Assembly: GCF_001595985.1 (NCBI RefSeq)
Contig: NZ_LOJJ01000003.1
Location: 558,001-622,000, forward strand
Source: Polynucleobacter sinensis
Lineage (GTDB): Bacteria; Pseudomonadota; Gammaproteobacteria; Burkholderiales; Burkholderiaceae
Reading direction: 5' to 3'
DNA length: 64,000 bases
Position 1 is the first letter of the stretch; the number at the start of each line of letters is the position of its first letter. Positions 27,075 to 35,471 of this stretch are shown here, piece after piece. The translations under genes and the position numbers were made by a program. The notes beneath the pieces were generated by a model. That model saw only the letters and a program-made list of their open reading frames with translations. It searched no databases and was not told the DNA's origin.

Positions 27075-28970
27075 TTAGATGCACTTAACTTCTGTACTTG
27101 GAGAAAGCAGCTTAAAGATTTGCTCTACGTTAATCTTCACGCTATCGGACTTAAAGCCAGCATCACGGAATACAACACGTAAAGGTTGACGCTTAGCAAG
27201 CTCCTTAACAAAGTCCTCATCAACGCCGCCCTGCTTGTCGAAACAAGCCACAAGTGCATTTTGATCCACAAAAAAAACCGATTTTTCTTGAATCATTTCA
27301 TTGGAAATTGGCAAAGAAAGATCGACGCCCCAGTCAAGCAGCACTTGGAAAAGCAAGTCTTCAGCCGTTCTATCGCTACGTACGTTGTCCTCTTGTTCAC
27401 TTAACAAGTCCTGCGAAATAGCATCAGGGTTGTAGTACACCTCAGACATATTAGAGCTATCAACCTTCAAAACTCTAAAACCAGCATCAAAATATGCCAG
27501 TCCTCCAATCCTCTCTTTTATAGACGAAGAAACTCTTCTAATTCGCTCTCGACCAATTTGAGGAATAGTTTTATAACCAGCCTTGTATGCCTCACTTAAT
27601 GAATCACAATCTTCTGTCACTTGAATCATGATGAACCGCCGATTACCACCGTCCTTGGCATTTAAATTCATGATGGCATGTGCAGTTGTAGCGGACCCCG
27701 AAAAGAAATCGAGGACTATATCGCCATCCCCTACAAGACACTGAGATGCAAGCGACTCAACCAATCTTGTTGATTTTGGGTGTGGAAATATCTTTGCATC
27801 AAAAATATCTTGCAACTCTCGTGTTCCCTGTGTGTTTGCAGGTGCAACTAAAGAATTTGAAATTCGATCTTCTTCTCTTTGCACCATCCATGTCGAGACA
27901 GGAACAGTTTCAAATTTAGCCTCATTCTTGAAGCGTTTTAGCATTGGACGACCGCTAACTTTAGCTGGGAAAATAATTCGACCGTCAGCTATTTTTTCGG
28001 CCATAGTCTTACGACTGTACGGCCAATAACGCCCCTCAGGAGGCAGAAAAGAATTACCTGTCAATGGGTCTTGAATTGGATAGTGAACGTCACCGCCAGA
28101 TTTTCCGGCACTTAAATTATCCGCTTTCCATGGCCCTCTAGGATCGTTATCAGGATTGCTGTATCCCTCATAGGTTCTACCAATACCAGCCAATTTAGAT
28201 TTTTGTTTACCGTAACACAGGACATACTCATGATCTGAGCTTGTGTTATCAACCGAATCCATCGCACCACTTCTGCGTTTCCATACAAAGGTGCAGTAAA
28301 AGTTATGCTCCCCAAAAAGCTCATCGCAAAGTTTTTTTAAATTTGCGTATTCGCAGTCATCAATTGATATAAAGATTACACCGTCATCGGACAACAAATT
28401 TCGTGCAAGCTTTAATCGAGGATAAATCATACTCAACCAACTTGAATGGAAACGACCATTTGATTCATTGTTTGCCACTAACTTATTTCCAGAAGCATCA
28501 ACTTGATTAGACCGCATTAGATAATCTTGAGAGTCTTCCGAAAAATCATCTTCATATATAAAATCGCTGCCAGTGTTGTAAGGAGGATCGATATAAATCA
28601 TCTTTACTTTATTAAGGTAAGTTTCCTGAAGCAACTTAAGTGCCTCTAGATTATCCCCTTCGATATATAAGTTTTTAGTTGAGTCAAAATCAACACTTTC
28701 TTCTCTTGAAGGCCGTAAAACTTTCGCAATAGGCGAATTAGCTGAAATTAAAGCCTCACGTTTGCCAGCCCAATTTAACTGGTAACGCTCTTGCCCAAGA
28801 TCAACAGCATCCTTTGATAACTCTTGTTTCAAAAGATCGAAGTTTACAGTGCGGACTATAGATCCATCAGATGCAATTACCTCACTTGTACATTCAGGGA
28901 AAATTTCAAGTATTTTTTGCACATTAACATCTACTTGATCAAGCGAATGCATTTTCATTTTTTTCATCAT
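27075..28970 (-). CDS. mod: Type III-like DNA N6-adenine methyltransferase, Mod subunit
   Basis: A beta-class methyltransferase of about 631 aa: the catalytic D-P-P-Y (about 128-131) precedes the SAM-binding D-F-F-S-G-S (about 421-426), with a roughly 290-residue target-recognition region between them. It supplies sequence recognition and self-protection to the system by methylating adenine. The ATG at 28970 follows GAGAG; a TTG one codon earlier is unlikely. It sits 17 bases after the DUF4391 gene and 9 before res. The N-terminal half is AT-richer than the res and helicase genes (20 G+C of 60 at 28561-28620), which could reflect exchange of the recognition part. Target sequence unknown. Confidence 0.93.
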   Translation of the reverse strand: MMKKMKMHSLDQVDVNVQKILEIFPECTSEVIASDGSIVRTVNFDLLKQELSKDAVDLGQERYQLNWAGKREALISANSPIAKVLRPSREESVDFDSTKNLYIEGDNLEALKLLQETYLNKVKMIYIDPPYNTGSDFIYEDDFSEDSQDYLMRSNQVDASGNKLVANNESNGRFHSSWLSMIYPRLKLARNLLSDDGVIFISIDDCEYANLKKLCDELFGEHNFYCTFVWKRRSGAMDSVDNTSSDHEYVLCYGKQKSKLAGIGRTYEGYSNPDNDPRGPWKADNLSAGKSGGDVHYPIQDPLTGNSFLPPEGRYWPYSRKTMAEKIADGRIIFPAKVSGRPMLKRFKNEAKFETVPVSTWMVQREEDRISNSLVAPANTQGTRELQDIFDAKIFPHPKSTRLVESLASQCLVGDGDIVLDFFSGSATTAHAIMNLNAKDGGNRRFIMIQVTEDCDSLSEAYKAGYKTIPQIGRERIRRVSSSIKERIGGLAYFDAGFRVLKVDSSNMSEVYYNPDAISQDLLSEQEDNVRSDRTAEDLLFQVLLDWGVDLSLPISNEMIQEKSVFFVDQNALVACFDKQGGVDEDFVKELAKRQPLRVVFRDAGFKSDSVKINVEQIFKLLSPSTEVKCI

Positions 28971-28987
28971 CAAACTCTCAATATTGA

Positions 28988-29653
28988 TTAAGCAGTTAAC
29001 TGCTCAACGTCACTCTTAACATTACGCAGACGCGTATTCAATTCAACTTTTTTATTAAACTGTTTTTCGGTTTTTAATTTATTTTCTATTTTTTTTAATT
29101 CGCTCATTTTTTTCTTCACAAGATCATCTCTTTCGAAATATTCATGAAGACTCTCGGTTGGACGAGCTTTTAATTGAGTCAAAGATTTTAGTATCTGTTC
29201 ATATATCGAGCCAAGATTTAAAGAGTAATGCAACTCAGCCCTTTCGGAATTAATATCCAACCAGTCAGTTTTTCCATACTCATTCAGTACCCATTGGTTC
29301 GAATTTGCTTCATTACGTCTTTTAAATGCAGCAATCATCTTCACTTTACTATAGGAAAACACCTCGAAGACTATTGGGAACATGACGGCCTGATCTATGC
29401 ACCGAAGCACTTCTTCGCTAATCTCTTCGCCTTTTAGAATAATTTTGAATATTTGAAGCTCGGGGACACCACTTGTTGATGATAAATTTACTGTTTCCGG
29501 AGCAAGCTTGTACTCCCAGATAATTTCATCGACTTGTTTTATAAAAAGGTCTTTTTGCTTTGATGTAACCGACCCATGTTCATAGAATTTAGATTTTGGA
29601 ATGGTTCTTCCAAAAAACGCAGACTTAGGGAAATTGAATAACATATTTGCCAT
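28988..29653 (-). CDS. DUF4391 protein of the restriction-modification operon
   Basis: About 221 aa. It begins M-A-N-M-L-F-N-F-P-K-S-A-F-F-G-R-T-I-P-K-S-K-F-Y, then E-I-I-W-E-Y-K-L-A-P-E-T-V-N-L and F-K-I-I-L-K-G, the layout of DUF4391, with a Lys/Glu-rich coiled-coil-like C-terminus (about 170-220). The ATG at 29653 overlaps the helicase stop (TGATG), indicating tight coupling. DUF4391 genes recur beside SNF2-type helicases and Mod/Res pairs; their function is not established as far as I know. The gene is strikingly AT-rich (8 G+C of 60 at 29041-29100), partly because of its Lys content. A link between helicase and Mod, or help in target choice, is inference. Confidence 0.85.
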   Translation of the reverse strand: MANMLFNFPKSAFFGRTIPKSKFYEHGSVTSKQKDLFIKQVDEIIWEYKLAPETVNLSSTSGVPELQIFKIILKGEEISEEVLRCIDQAVMFPIVFEVFSYSKVKMIAAFKRRNEANSNQWVLNEYGKTDWLDINSERAELHYSLNLGSIYEQILKSLTQLKARPTESLHEYFERDDLVKKKMSELKKIENKLKTEKQFNKKVELNTRLRNVKSDVEQLTA

Positions 29654-32600
29654 CAACCCGCCTGCACAACGATGAACGAAATAAGTTCAAATTCATCAAG
29701 CCCTGCAATTGTGTTGACTAGGGCTGTTGTCTTTCCACTTGAAAACAAGCTATCCAAGTCCTTCTCTTCCTTCACATCAATCATCGACTTGATGGCTTTA
29801 CTTAGAAGTTCAGAGTGCCCTTGCATCTTCCGACCATCGGCCGTCTCATCATTAAATCGTCTGCAAGCATCTAGAACGGGCTCAGCCTGCCCTTTGCAGC
29901 TACTCCTTACTAGGTCAAGTAACGGCTTTACTTCCGTATGGTTAGCGACAATGTTGCCGTCCTTGCCTACGTAAACAAGATAGTAAGGATGCAAACGATT
30001 GTGCTGATTGATATTGACGCTTTCGTTGCGATTGCGGAGCGTAAAAATCGCTCCAGCAGGCAGACCTTGCTCTGGCTTTGCGGCAATGACGGCGTGCATG
30101 CCGTTTGGTAAGCCCGCCAAGTCACCATTCGTTTTGACGTAGTTCAACAAGTCCATGCGAAAGTCATTCAACCCCAAATCGGTGATTGACACACCCGTCT
30201 TTAGGTCTTCAAGCTCAATCACTTCTTCTTGAAGCTTTCTCAGCTGCTCTTTTCTGTAGGCAACGTCGTTAGCTTGTGAACTGAGAACGTTGTCGTCACC
30301 TGTGGCTGTCACGTCAGCAATCATCATGCGACTCTCAACACGCTCCTTCAAGTTGATGTACTCATCAAGAGATATGTCAGGCCAGTAGTTAGCAAGTTGG
30401 ATGCTGTCATTTTGCGATCCAATTCGATCAACTCGACCAAAGCGTTGGATGATTCGAACAGGATTCCAGTGAATGTCATAGTTCACTAAAAAATCGCAGT
30501 CCTGAAGGTTTTGACCTTCTGATATGCAGTCAGTACCTACAAGTATGTCAATGTCTGCTGGCTCGTTCGGCAGGACAGACATTTTCTCCTTGGATCGCGG
30601 GGAGAACAAGGTAAGCAGCTCTTGAAAGTCGTAGCTCTTTTTCAGCGTGGACTTTGGTGCATCCTTACCAGTAACGCGAGCACTGTTCAAGCCCTTTTCG
30701 CTAAGCAGCACAGGAGCAAGCTGCTCATAAAGATAGTTCGCCGTGTCCGCGAAAGCTGTGAAGATCAAAACTTTTTTGTTGCCAGCATTTATCGGGTTTT
30801 CAATTTTCTTAAAAATCAGGTCTTTGAGATGCTGCAACTTAGCGTCATCGGCAGGTGTTATTTTTCGCATTGAAGTTAACAGAGCGTCAATGATCTGCAT
30901 GTCAACTTCAAGATCGTGCTTCCACGATGGCAAGTCCATGTCCGCAAGATTGATCTTCACCTTGCTGCCAATTTCATCATCACTTAAAAGAGGAACATCA
31001 TCCTCGTCAACTTCAAGCGTTTCAACCTTATCAGTCCAATCACTTACTGAAGCAGTTGTGCTGCCTTGATCGAACGCAGCAATCTTTTGCAGAGTACTGC
31101 TGTGGTTGTTCTTAAGACTTTGAAGGGTTAATCTGAATGACTCGACGGAACTTTCTAAACGCTTGAGCAAGTTAACCGTCATCAAAGCTTGCAGACTCTT
31201 CTCACGGTCCAGCTGCCTTAACTTTCCTCGGTTGCCTTCAACCTGCGTGTCATACATGTCCTCGTACTTCTTAAGACGACTTGGCAGGATGTAGCTAACA
31301 GGTGCGTACACAGACAACTTCAAGAGGCTAAGCTGTTCAAAAATCTCATTGAAGCTCATCACATCTGTTCTGTGTGTGAGCTTGCAATTAAATGAAAGCG
31401 GCTTACGACGCTCAGGGAACTTGCCAATGTCCGTCGTATCGTAGAACGTCTGTATGTGCTTTCTAGAACGTGCAATGGTAACGCTATCTAGTAGTTCAAA
31501 AAAATCAAAGTCGAGTGAATCGAGGATCGCTCTGGCCGTACGCTCTTCAGGGGGAAGCTTTGCCCAACGATTGAATGCAAGTTGAGCATTGCGGAAAATA
31601 TCTTCTACAGACTTTCCTGTTCGCAAGCGTTTGGTTAGATTTTCAGAGTCACCTTCATACGCTAATGCCAGCTGATTACGCAAATCAGTGAAACGATTGT
31701 TCACTGGCGTTGCTGACAGCATCAAAACCTTGGTCTTTACGCCTTGGCGAATGACTTGATTCATCAGCTTTTGATAGCGTGTCTCTTTGTCCTTGTAAGC
31801 GTCGTTGTTACGGAAGTTGTGTGACTCGTCGATCACCACAAGATCGTAGTTGCCCCAGTTAATTCGATTGAGCGGCGTACCAAAAGACTCACCCGAAGTT
31901 CTGCTCAAATCAGTGTGAGCAAGAACATCGTAGTTAAAGCGGTCTTGTGAAAAGATGTTTGTCTTAAGGTTGCGGTTATAGTTCAGCCAGTTGTCAGCCA
32001 ACTTCTTAGGACATAAGACGAGTACAGACTTGTTCCGAAGCTCGTAATACTTAACGACAGCTAATGCCGTGAACGTTTTACCAAGACCAACGCTGTCCGC
32101 AAGAATGCAGCCGTTGTACGTCTCTAGCTTGTTAATAATGCCTGTTGCAGCATCCTTCTGAAAGTTGAACAACTTCTTCCATATCTGCGTCTCTTGGTAG
32201 CCTGTTCGATCATTAGGCAACACGTCTTCATCAAGGTCTTCAAGAAATTCGTTGAAAATGTTGTAGAGCATCAGAAAGTAGATACGTTCAGGGGAGTTTT
32301 CTTGATACACGGATGCAATGTGATCGCAAATCTGCGTTGTCACATCCTGAAGCTTGTCCGTGTCATTCCAAATCTGCTCAAACAACGTCAAGTAGGTGCT
32401 TGTAAAGGCCTTGTCGTCCATCTTGTTTACTAGATTTGAAACAGCATTGCCTTGCTGATAGCCAAGGTCAACAGCTGTAAAACCGTGCAGAGGCATATAG
32501 GCAGTGTCTAAACCTTCAGACTGCACACATGCGAACTGCTGCATGGGTGCTCTAGATTTGTTTGACTTAAATGTAGCCTTGCGACGCAACCATTCTGCAC

Positions 32601-32922
32601 ATTCCTTAGCTATTGCTCTCTGTGTCAGTTTGTTACGAAGCTGTATCTCAAACTCTGTACCGTAAAGACTCTTCTCGCGGTCAAGCTTGGGTATGTGAAA
32701 TTCCCGACGCTCCTTGGTCACCTTGTCGGTAACTTCATCGGCTGTAAACGTTGGGGCAGTAAAGATGAATTGAAGTGAGTCGATCTTTTCAAGCTCAGTC
32801 TTCAAAGCTTCGTATGCATAGATCGAGAAGCACGAAGCTGCGACCTTGAGACGGGATGCGGGCTTGAGTGTGCCTTTAAGGTCGTCACCTAGCAGGTGAT
32901 TGATGTTGTCTAGAAGCTCCAT
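29653..32922 (-). CDS. SNF2/SF2-family helicase of the restriction-modification operon
   Basis: A 1089-aa SF2 ATPase. Residues 1-230 form an N-terminal region resembling the degenerate phospholipase-D-like domain found on such helicases (L-H-G-F-T-A-V-D near 145 sits where an HxK would be, but Lys is absent). The helicase core follows with Walker A A-D-S-V-G-L-G-K-T at 275-283 and D365-E-S-H Walker B. Motif III is L-S-A-T-P-V-N-N and the C-terminal lobe has G-T-D-C-I-S-E-G-Q-N-L-Q and Q-R-F-G-R-V-D-R-I-G-S. No nuclease motif is obvious. It starts three bases after the ribbon-helix-helix gene and overlaps DUF4391. A second ATPase besides Res is not part of classical type III systems, so it may be a DNA translocase that broadens the defence. 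That is inference. Confidence 0.9.
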   Translation of the reverse strand: MELLDNINHLLGDDLKGTLKPASRLKVAASCFSIYAYEALKTELEKIDSLQFIFTAPTFTADEVTDKVTKERREFHIPKLDREKSLYGTEFEIQLRNKLTQRAIAKECAEWLRRKATFKSNKSRAPMQQFACVQSEGLDTAYMPLHGFTAVDLGYQQGNAVSNLVNKMDDKAFTSTYLTLFEQIWNDTDKLQDVTTQICDHIASVYQENSPERIYFLMLYNIFNEFLEDLDEDVLPNDRTGYQETQIWKKLFNFQKDAATGIINKLETYNGCILADSVGLGKTFTALAVVKYYELRNKSVLVLCPKKLADNWLNYNRNLKTNIFSQDRFNYDVLAHTDLSRTSGESFGTPLNRINWGNYDLVVIDESHNFRNNDAYKDKETRYQKLMNQVIRQGVKTKVLMLSATPVNNRFTDLRNQLALAYEGDSENLTKRLRTGKSVEDIFRNAQLAFNRWAKLPPEERTARAILDSLDFDFFELLDSVTIARSRKHIQTFYDTTDIGKFPERRKPLSFNCKLTHRTDVMSFNEIFEQLSLLKLSVYAPVSYILPSRLKKYEDMYDTQVEGNRGKLRQLDREKSLQALMTVNLLKRLESSVESFRLTLQSLKNNHSSTLQKIAAFDQGSTTASVSDWTDKVETLEVDEDDVPLLSDDEIGSKVKINLADMDLPSWKHDLEVDMQIIDALLTSMRKITPADDAKLQHLKDLIFKKIENPINAGNKKVLIFTAFADTANYLYEQLAPVLLSEKGLNSARVTGKDAPKSTLKKSYDFQELLTLFSPRSKEKMSVLPNEPADIDILVGTDCISEGQNLQDCDFLVNYDIHWNPVRIIQRFGRVDRIGSQNDSIQLANYWPDISLDEYINLKERVESRMMIADVTATGDDNVLSSQANDVAYRKEQLRKLQEEVIELEDLKTGVSITDLGLNDFRMDLLNYVKTNGDLAGLPNGMHAVIAAKPEQGLPAGAIFTLRNRNESVNINQHNRLHPYYLVYVGKDGNIVANHTEVKPLLDLVRSSCKGQAEPVLDACRRFNDETADGRKMQGHSELLSKAIKSMIDVKEEKDLDSLFSSGKTTALVNTIAGLDEFELISFIVVQAG

Positions 32923-32925
32923 GGC

Positions 32926-33111
32926 TTAGCCCTGAGCTTTCGACTTTTTTTGGAGCTTCTTAGGGCTTTGTGCCGTGTCCACATGCTTCACAAAGTCCTT
33001 CATAAACTCTCGAAGCACTTGAGCAGCTGGAACGTCCTTCTGATGACATGCTGACATGAACGCATCCCGCAGCTCTGGCTCTAGACGAATACGCATTCCA
33101 GCATCTTTCAT
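32926..33111 (-). CDS. Small ribbon-helix-helix-like regulator heading the restriction operon
   Basis: A 61-aa protein. After M-K-D-A-G comes M-R-I-R-L-E-P-E-L-R-D-A-F, a beta-strand then helix pattern typical of CopG/Arc/MetJ ribbon-helix-helix proteins. A second helix A-A-Q-V-L-R-E-F-M-K-D-F and a Lys/Ser-rich tail follow. The ATG at 33111 has AGAGAA upstream and is preferred over the ATG seven codons earlier. The start region is covered by a 9-bp inverted repeat (33121-33152), which suggests self-repression. The gene is three bases from the helicase gene and first in a five-gene operon, so it may control expression of the whole restriction system. DNA binding is inferred. Confidence 0.75.
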   Translation of the reverse strand: MKDAGMRIRLEPELRDAFMSACHQKDVPAAQVLREFMKDFVKHVDTAQSPKKLQKKSKAQG

Positions 33112-33120
33112 GACATTCTC

Positions 33121-33152
33121 TCGGTTACACAATGTGTATCCAATGTAACCGA
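33121..33152. promoter_or_regulatory. Candidate operator of the restriction operon
   Basis: TCGGTTACA (33121-33129) and TGTAACCGA (33144-33152) are perfect 9-base inverted arms separated by 14 bases. The separator contains a smaller dyad, ACACA/TGTGT. The whole site lies directly upstream of the ribbon-helix-helix start codon on the minus strand, where an autorepressor would bind. No clear -10/-35 pair was assigned. Confidence 0.6.
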
Positions 33153-33610
33153 AGTGGCGTAGTTATGGAAAGTATTTTTTATCAAACTGAGCTGCAAACC
33201 GTCAAAGCTGCTATCCATGGTGGTCAGGGGTTAAAAATCACCATCTTGAAAGCATAAGTACTGCCCTTCAACTTTTTACGCAGCTAAATTTTTTGAATTG
33301 CACAGCCCTTTTTTAGTGTGCTGCACTGCTTTTAAAGCCCTACAAGCGGCGTATTGCCACACAGAGCTACATGCACCAGCACTTTTGCTTAAAACGCTGT
33401 GCAGGGCTTGTACGCAAATCTACGTCTAGCCGTGGCATTTGTGCCACGAAACACAGCTAAATAGCACTGAGCATAAATTACACAAAACATGCTCAGTGCA
33501 GCTAAGTCGTTGATTTTATTGAGGCACAAAAAGACAAAAAAGAGGTAGGAATTTTGAACATACGAAAACATACTAATAGCACTGTTTCAATATCAAAGCG
33601 AAAAAGACAA
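33153..33610. other. Intergenic region between the restriction operon and the compact recombinase
   Basis: No gene is supported. The region must hold the minus-strand promoter of the restriction operon and the plus-strand promoter of the recombinase. It contains a perfect 7-bp hairpin CGTGGCA (33431-33437) / TGCCACG (33442-33448) with a four-base loop, and several short GC-rich dyads near 33320-33345. A TTG at 33554 with AGGTAGGA upstream could extend the recombinase N-terminally. Confidence 0.4.
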
Positions 33611-34180
33611 ATGACCAAGCAAGCCAAAACACTTAACGAACGCGAACTGCAACGTTTACTGGATTTTGTAACCAAAACAAAAAACGCAAAACGTAATCGG
33701 GTGATCCTGCTGCTTACGCACTTGGCAGGAATGCGGATTGGTGAAGTTGCTGCTGTGCGTGTTTGCGATGTGCTTGCGAGCGATGGCACTGTGCGTGACG
33801 AAATTAACCTTACAGCTGCTCAAACAAAGGGCAACCGCAGTCGCAGCGTATTGCTTAACGAACGTATGCAGGCTGAAATTGCAAGCTACATCAGCACAGT
33901 TCGTGTTCGTGATCCAAAGCAAGCCCTTTTTGCTACGCAACGCAGTGCAGCGTTTACAGCCAACTCACTCACCCAAGTTGTTAACGGAATTTATAAGCAA
34001 GCTGGAATGGATGGCTGTAGCAGCCACAGCGGTCGTAGAGGCTTTCTTACAAACCTAGCTGAAAAAGGCGTGAGCGTTCGCGTAATGATGGCACTTGCAG
34101 GACATGCAAACATGGCGACAACACAACGCTATATTGATTTGCGTCCAGGTGTGTTGCGTAACGCTGTTGAACTAGTTTAA
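33611..34180 (+). CDS. Compact tyrosine recombinase (catalytic domain only)
   Basis: A 189-aa tyrosine recombinase with the full catalytic set: R42 (G-M-R-I-G-E), K73 (T-K-G-N), H139-x-x-R142 (H-S-G-R-R-G), H165 (G-H-A-N-M) and nucleophile Y174 (Q-R-Y-I-D). It lacks the usual N-terminal core-binding and arm-binding domains, so it resembles FimB-like or other stripped-down recombinases of islands. The ATG at 33611 is chosen because M-T-K-Q-A-K-T-L matches the usual start of such proteins; a TTG at 33554 with a good ribosome site would add 19 basic residues. It converges on the integrase gene with only four bases between them. Its target is unknown. Confidence 0.88.
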   Translation: MTKQAKTLNERELQRLLDFVTKTKNAKRNRVILLLTHLAGMRIGEVAAVRVCDVLASDGTVRDEINLTAAQTKGNRSRSVLLNERMQAEIASYISTVRVRDPKQALFATQRSAAFTANSLTQVVNGIYKQAGMDGCSSHSGRRGFLTNLAEKGVSVRVMMALAGHANMATTQRYIDLRPGVLRNAVELV

Positions 34181-34184
34181 AAGC

Positions 34185-35471
34185 TTACTGCTTCGACACA
34201 TACATACCATCTTGAACAGTGTAGTCAGCCAATGCATTACTGACCATTTTTTCATCCGTAGTGTGATAGTAAGTCCGTTCAATTTGGGCAATACTTGTAC
34301 CGCACATCTCGGCAATCGCAGTAATAGGCACGTTACTGTTAACTCGCTTAGTAATAAAGTAATGTCTACAGCTATAAGGTACCAAATCTCGGTCTTGTCT
34401 GTTTACTTTAGCAAGTCCTAGAATTTTATCGAAATGATAGCCAATGGTTCGGGCTGAAATTTTGCTAGTACCGTCATTGCTAAAAACTAGATAGCCAGCC
34501 AACATTACTTTTGCCTCGCTGTCATTTGCATTTTTAAAATGTAGCTTATGTGCAAGTTTGAAAAGTCTTTCCAAATACCTTTCTGAATCTTTAACAGCAA
34601 ATCTTCTGGTCTTTCGTGTTTTACTGGTAACACCCCGAACAGTTATTTTTACAAGATCAAATTCTTTGCTTCTAGCCCGTTTATGCTCCATGTCTACAAC
34701 GTCACCCCATGTGAGCTGCATCTGCTCACCACGACGCATACCTGACAATAAAGAAACTCCTAGGTAATAGCCGCCAATAGCTTTAGTAAGGTTATCTTCA
34801 TTACTTAGATCTTTTTCCGCTTCAGCTATGTAAGCCCTCAATGCAATTGTTATTGCATCAAACTCGTAATCTGTAAATGTATTTCTGCGGTTAGCTTCAT
34901 CACCTGTGTCTATACGTGGAAGTTTCTTAAAGTCAAAGCTGTCGATATATGTTTCACCACGTTTGTATAGCCACTTCATCATTGCATTGATTGTGGACTG
35001 TTCGTTTGCAATCGTAGTTGTACTTACTTGTAATTTCTTTTTGCCCTTTGTGCGATTAACTAGGTAATCCTCACCGTCCGTCCGCTCAAGTTCTTTTAGC
35101 TTTACATCGCGACCAATAAAATTTAGCCAATGCTCAAGATGCGTCTTAATAGTTCCATAGCGACCTTTAACAATGCCATTGGGCTGCCCTATTTCTTTCT
35201 CACGGTTTTCAAGGTACTTTTCTACGCCGATTTTAGTTGTGAGTGAAAAATACTTTTTCCCAGCAAGCTCACCAGCTTTAAGCTCGTGATAGTGCAGCTT
35301 AGCTTTATCGATTGCCGTGCTTTTATTTCTGGTTTTTAAACTAAATCGGGCGTATTTGTGCTCTTTGACAAGCCACATACGGAATTGCCAATACTCTCCA
35401 CGCTTGTAAATTACAGCGTCATCAAATATCGGCTCTTCACCTTCTTCAAATGTTTTTTTCTTAAGCGTCAT
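34185..35471 (-). CDS. int: Tyrosine integrase of the guaA island
   Basis: A 428-aa phage-type integrase that presumably inserts and excises the island at the guaA 3' end. The N-terminal part contains the I-Y-K-R-G-E-Y-W-Q-F-R-M-W arm-binding-type strand region (about 21-33), then a core-binding domain (about 80-180) and the catalytic domain from about 195. Visible active-site residues are R246 (S-G-M-R-R-G-E), K in T-S-K-T-R near 283, R369 in Y-S-C-R-H, and Tyr at 401 or 402. The usual His three residues before the second Arg is Tyr here, and the later G-H is G-T-S, both seen in one integrase subgroup. It is the gene nearest guaA, the normal place for an island integrase. Confidence 0.92.
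   Translation of the reverse strand: MTLKKKTFEEGEEPIFDDAVIYKRGEYWQFRMWLVKEHKYARFSLKTRNKSTAIDKAKLHYHELKAGELAGKKYFSLTTKIGVEKYLENREKEIGQPNGIVKGRYGTIKTHLEHWLNFIGRDVKLKELERTDGEDYLVNRTKGKKKLQVSTTTIANEQSTINAMMKWLYKRGETYIDSFDFKKLPRIDTGDEANRRNTFTDYEFDAITIALRAYIAEAEKDLSNEDNLTKAIGGYYLGVSLLSGMRRGEQMQLTWGDVVDMEHKRARSKEFDLVKITVRGVTSKTRKTRRFAVKDSERYLERLFKLAHKLHFKNANDSEAKVMLAGYLVFSNDGTSKISARTIGYHFDKILGLAKVNRQDRDLVPYSCRHYFITKRVNSNVPITAIAEMCGTSIAQIERTYYHTTDEKMVSNALADYTVQDGMYVSKQ

Noticed and set aside
24033..33111. BREX or DISARM defence system
   Set aside because: There is no PglZ, BrxC or Lon-like protein (BREX) and no DUF1998 helicase pair with a PLD protein (DISARM). The Mod/Res pair is type III-like.
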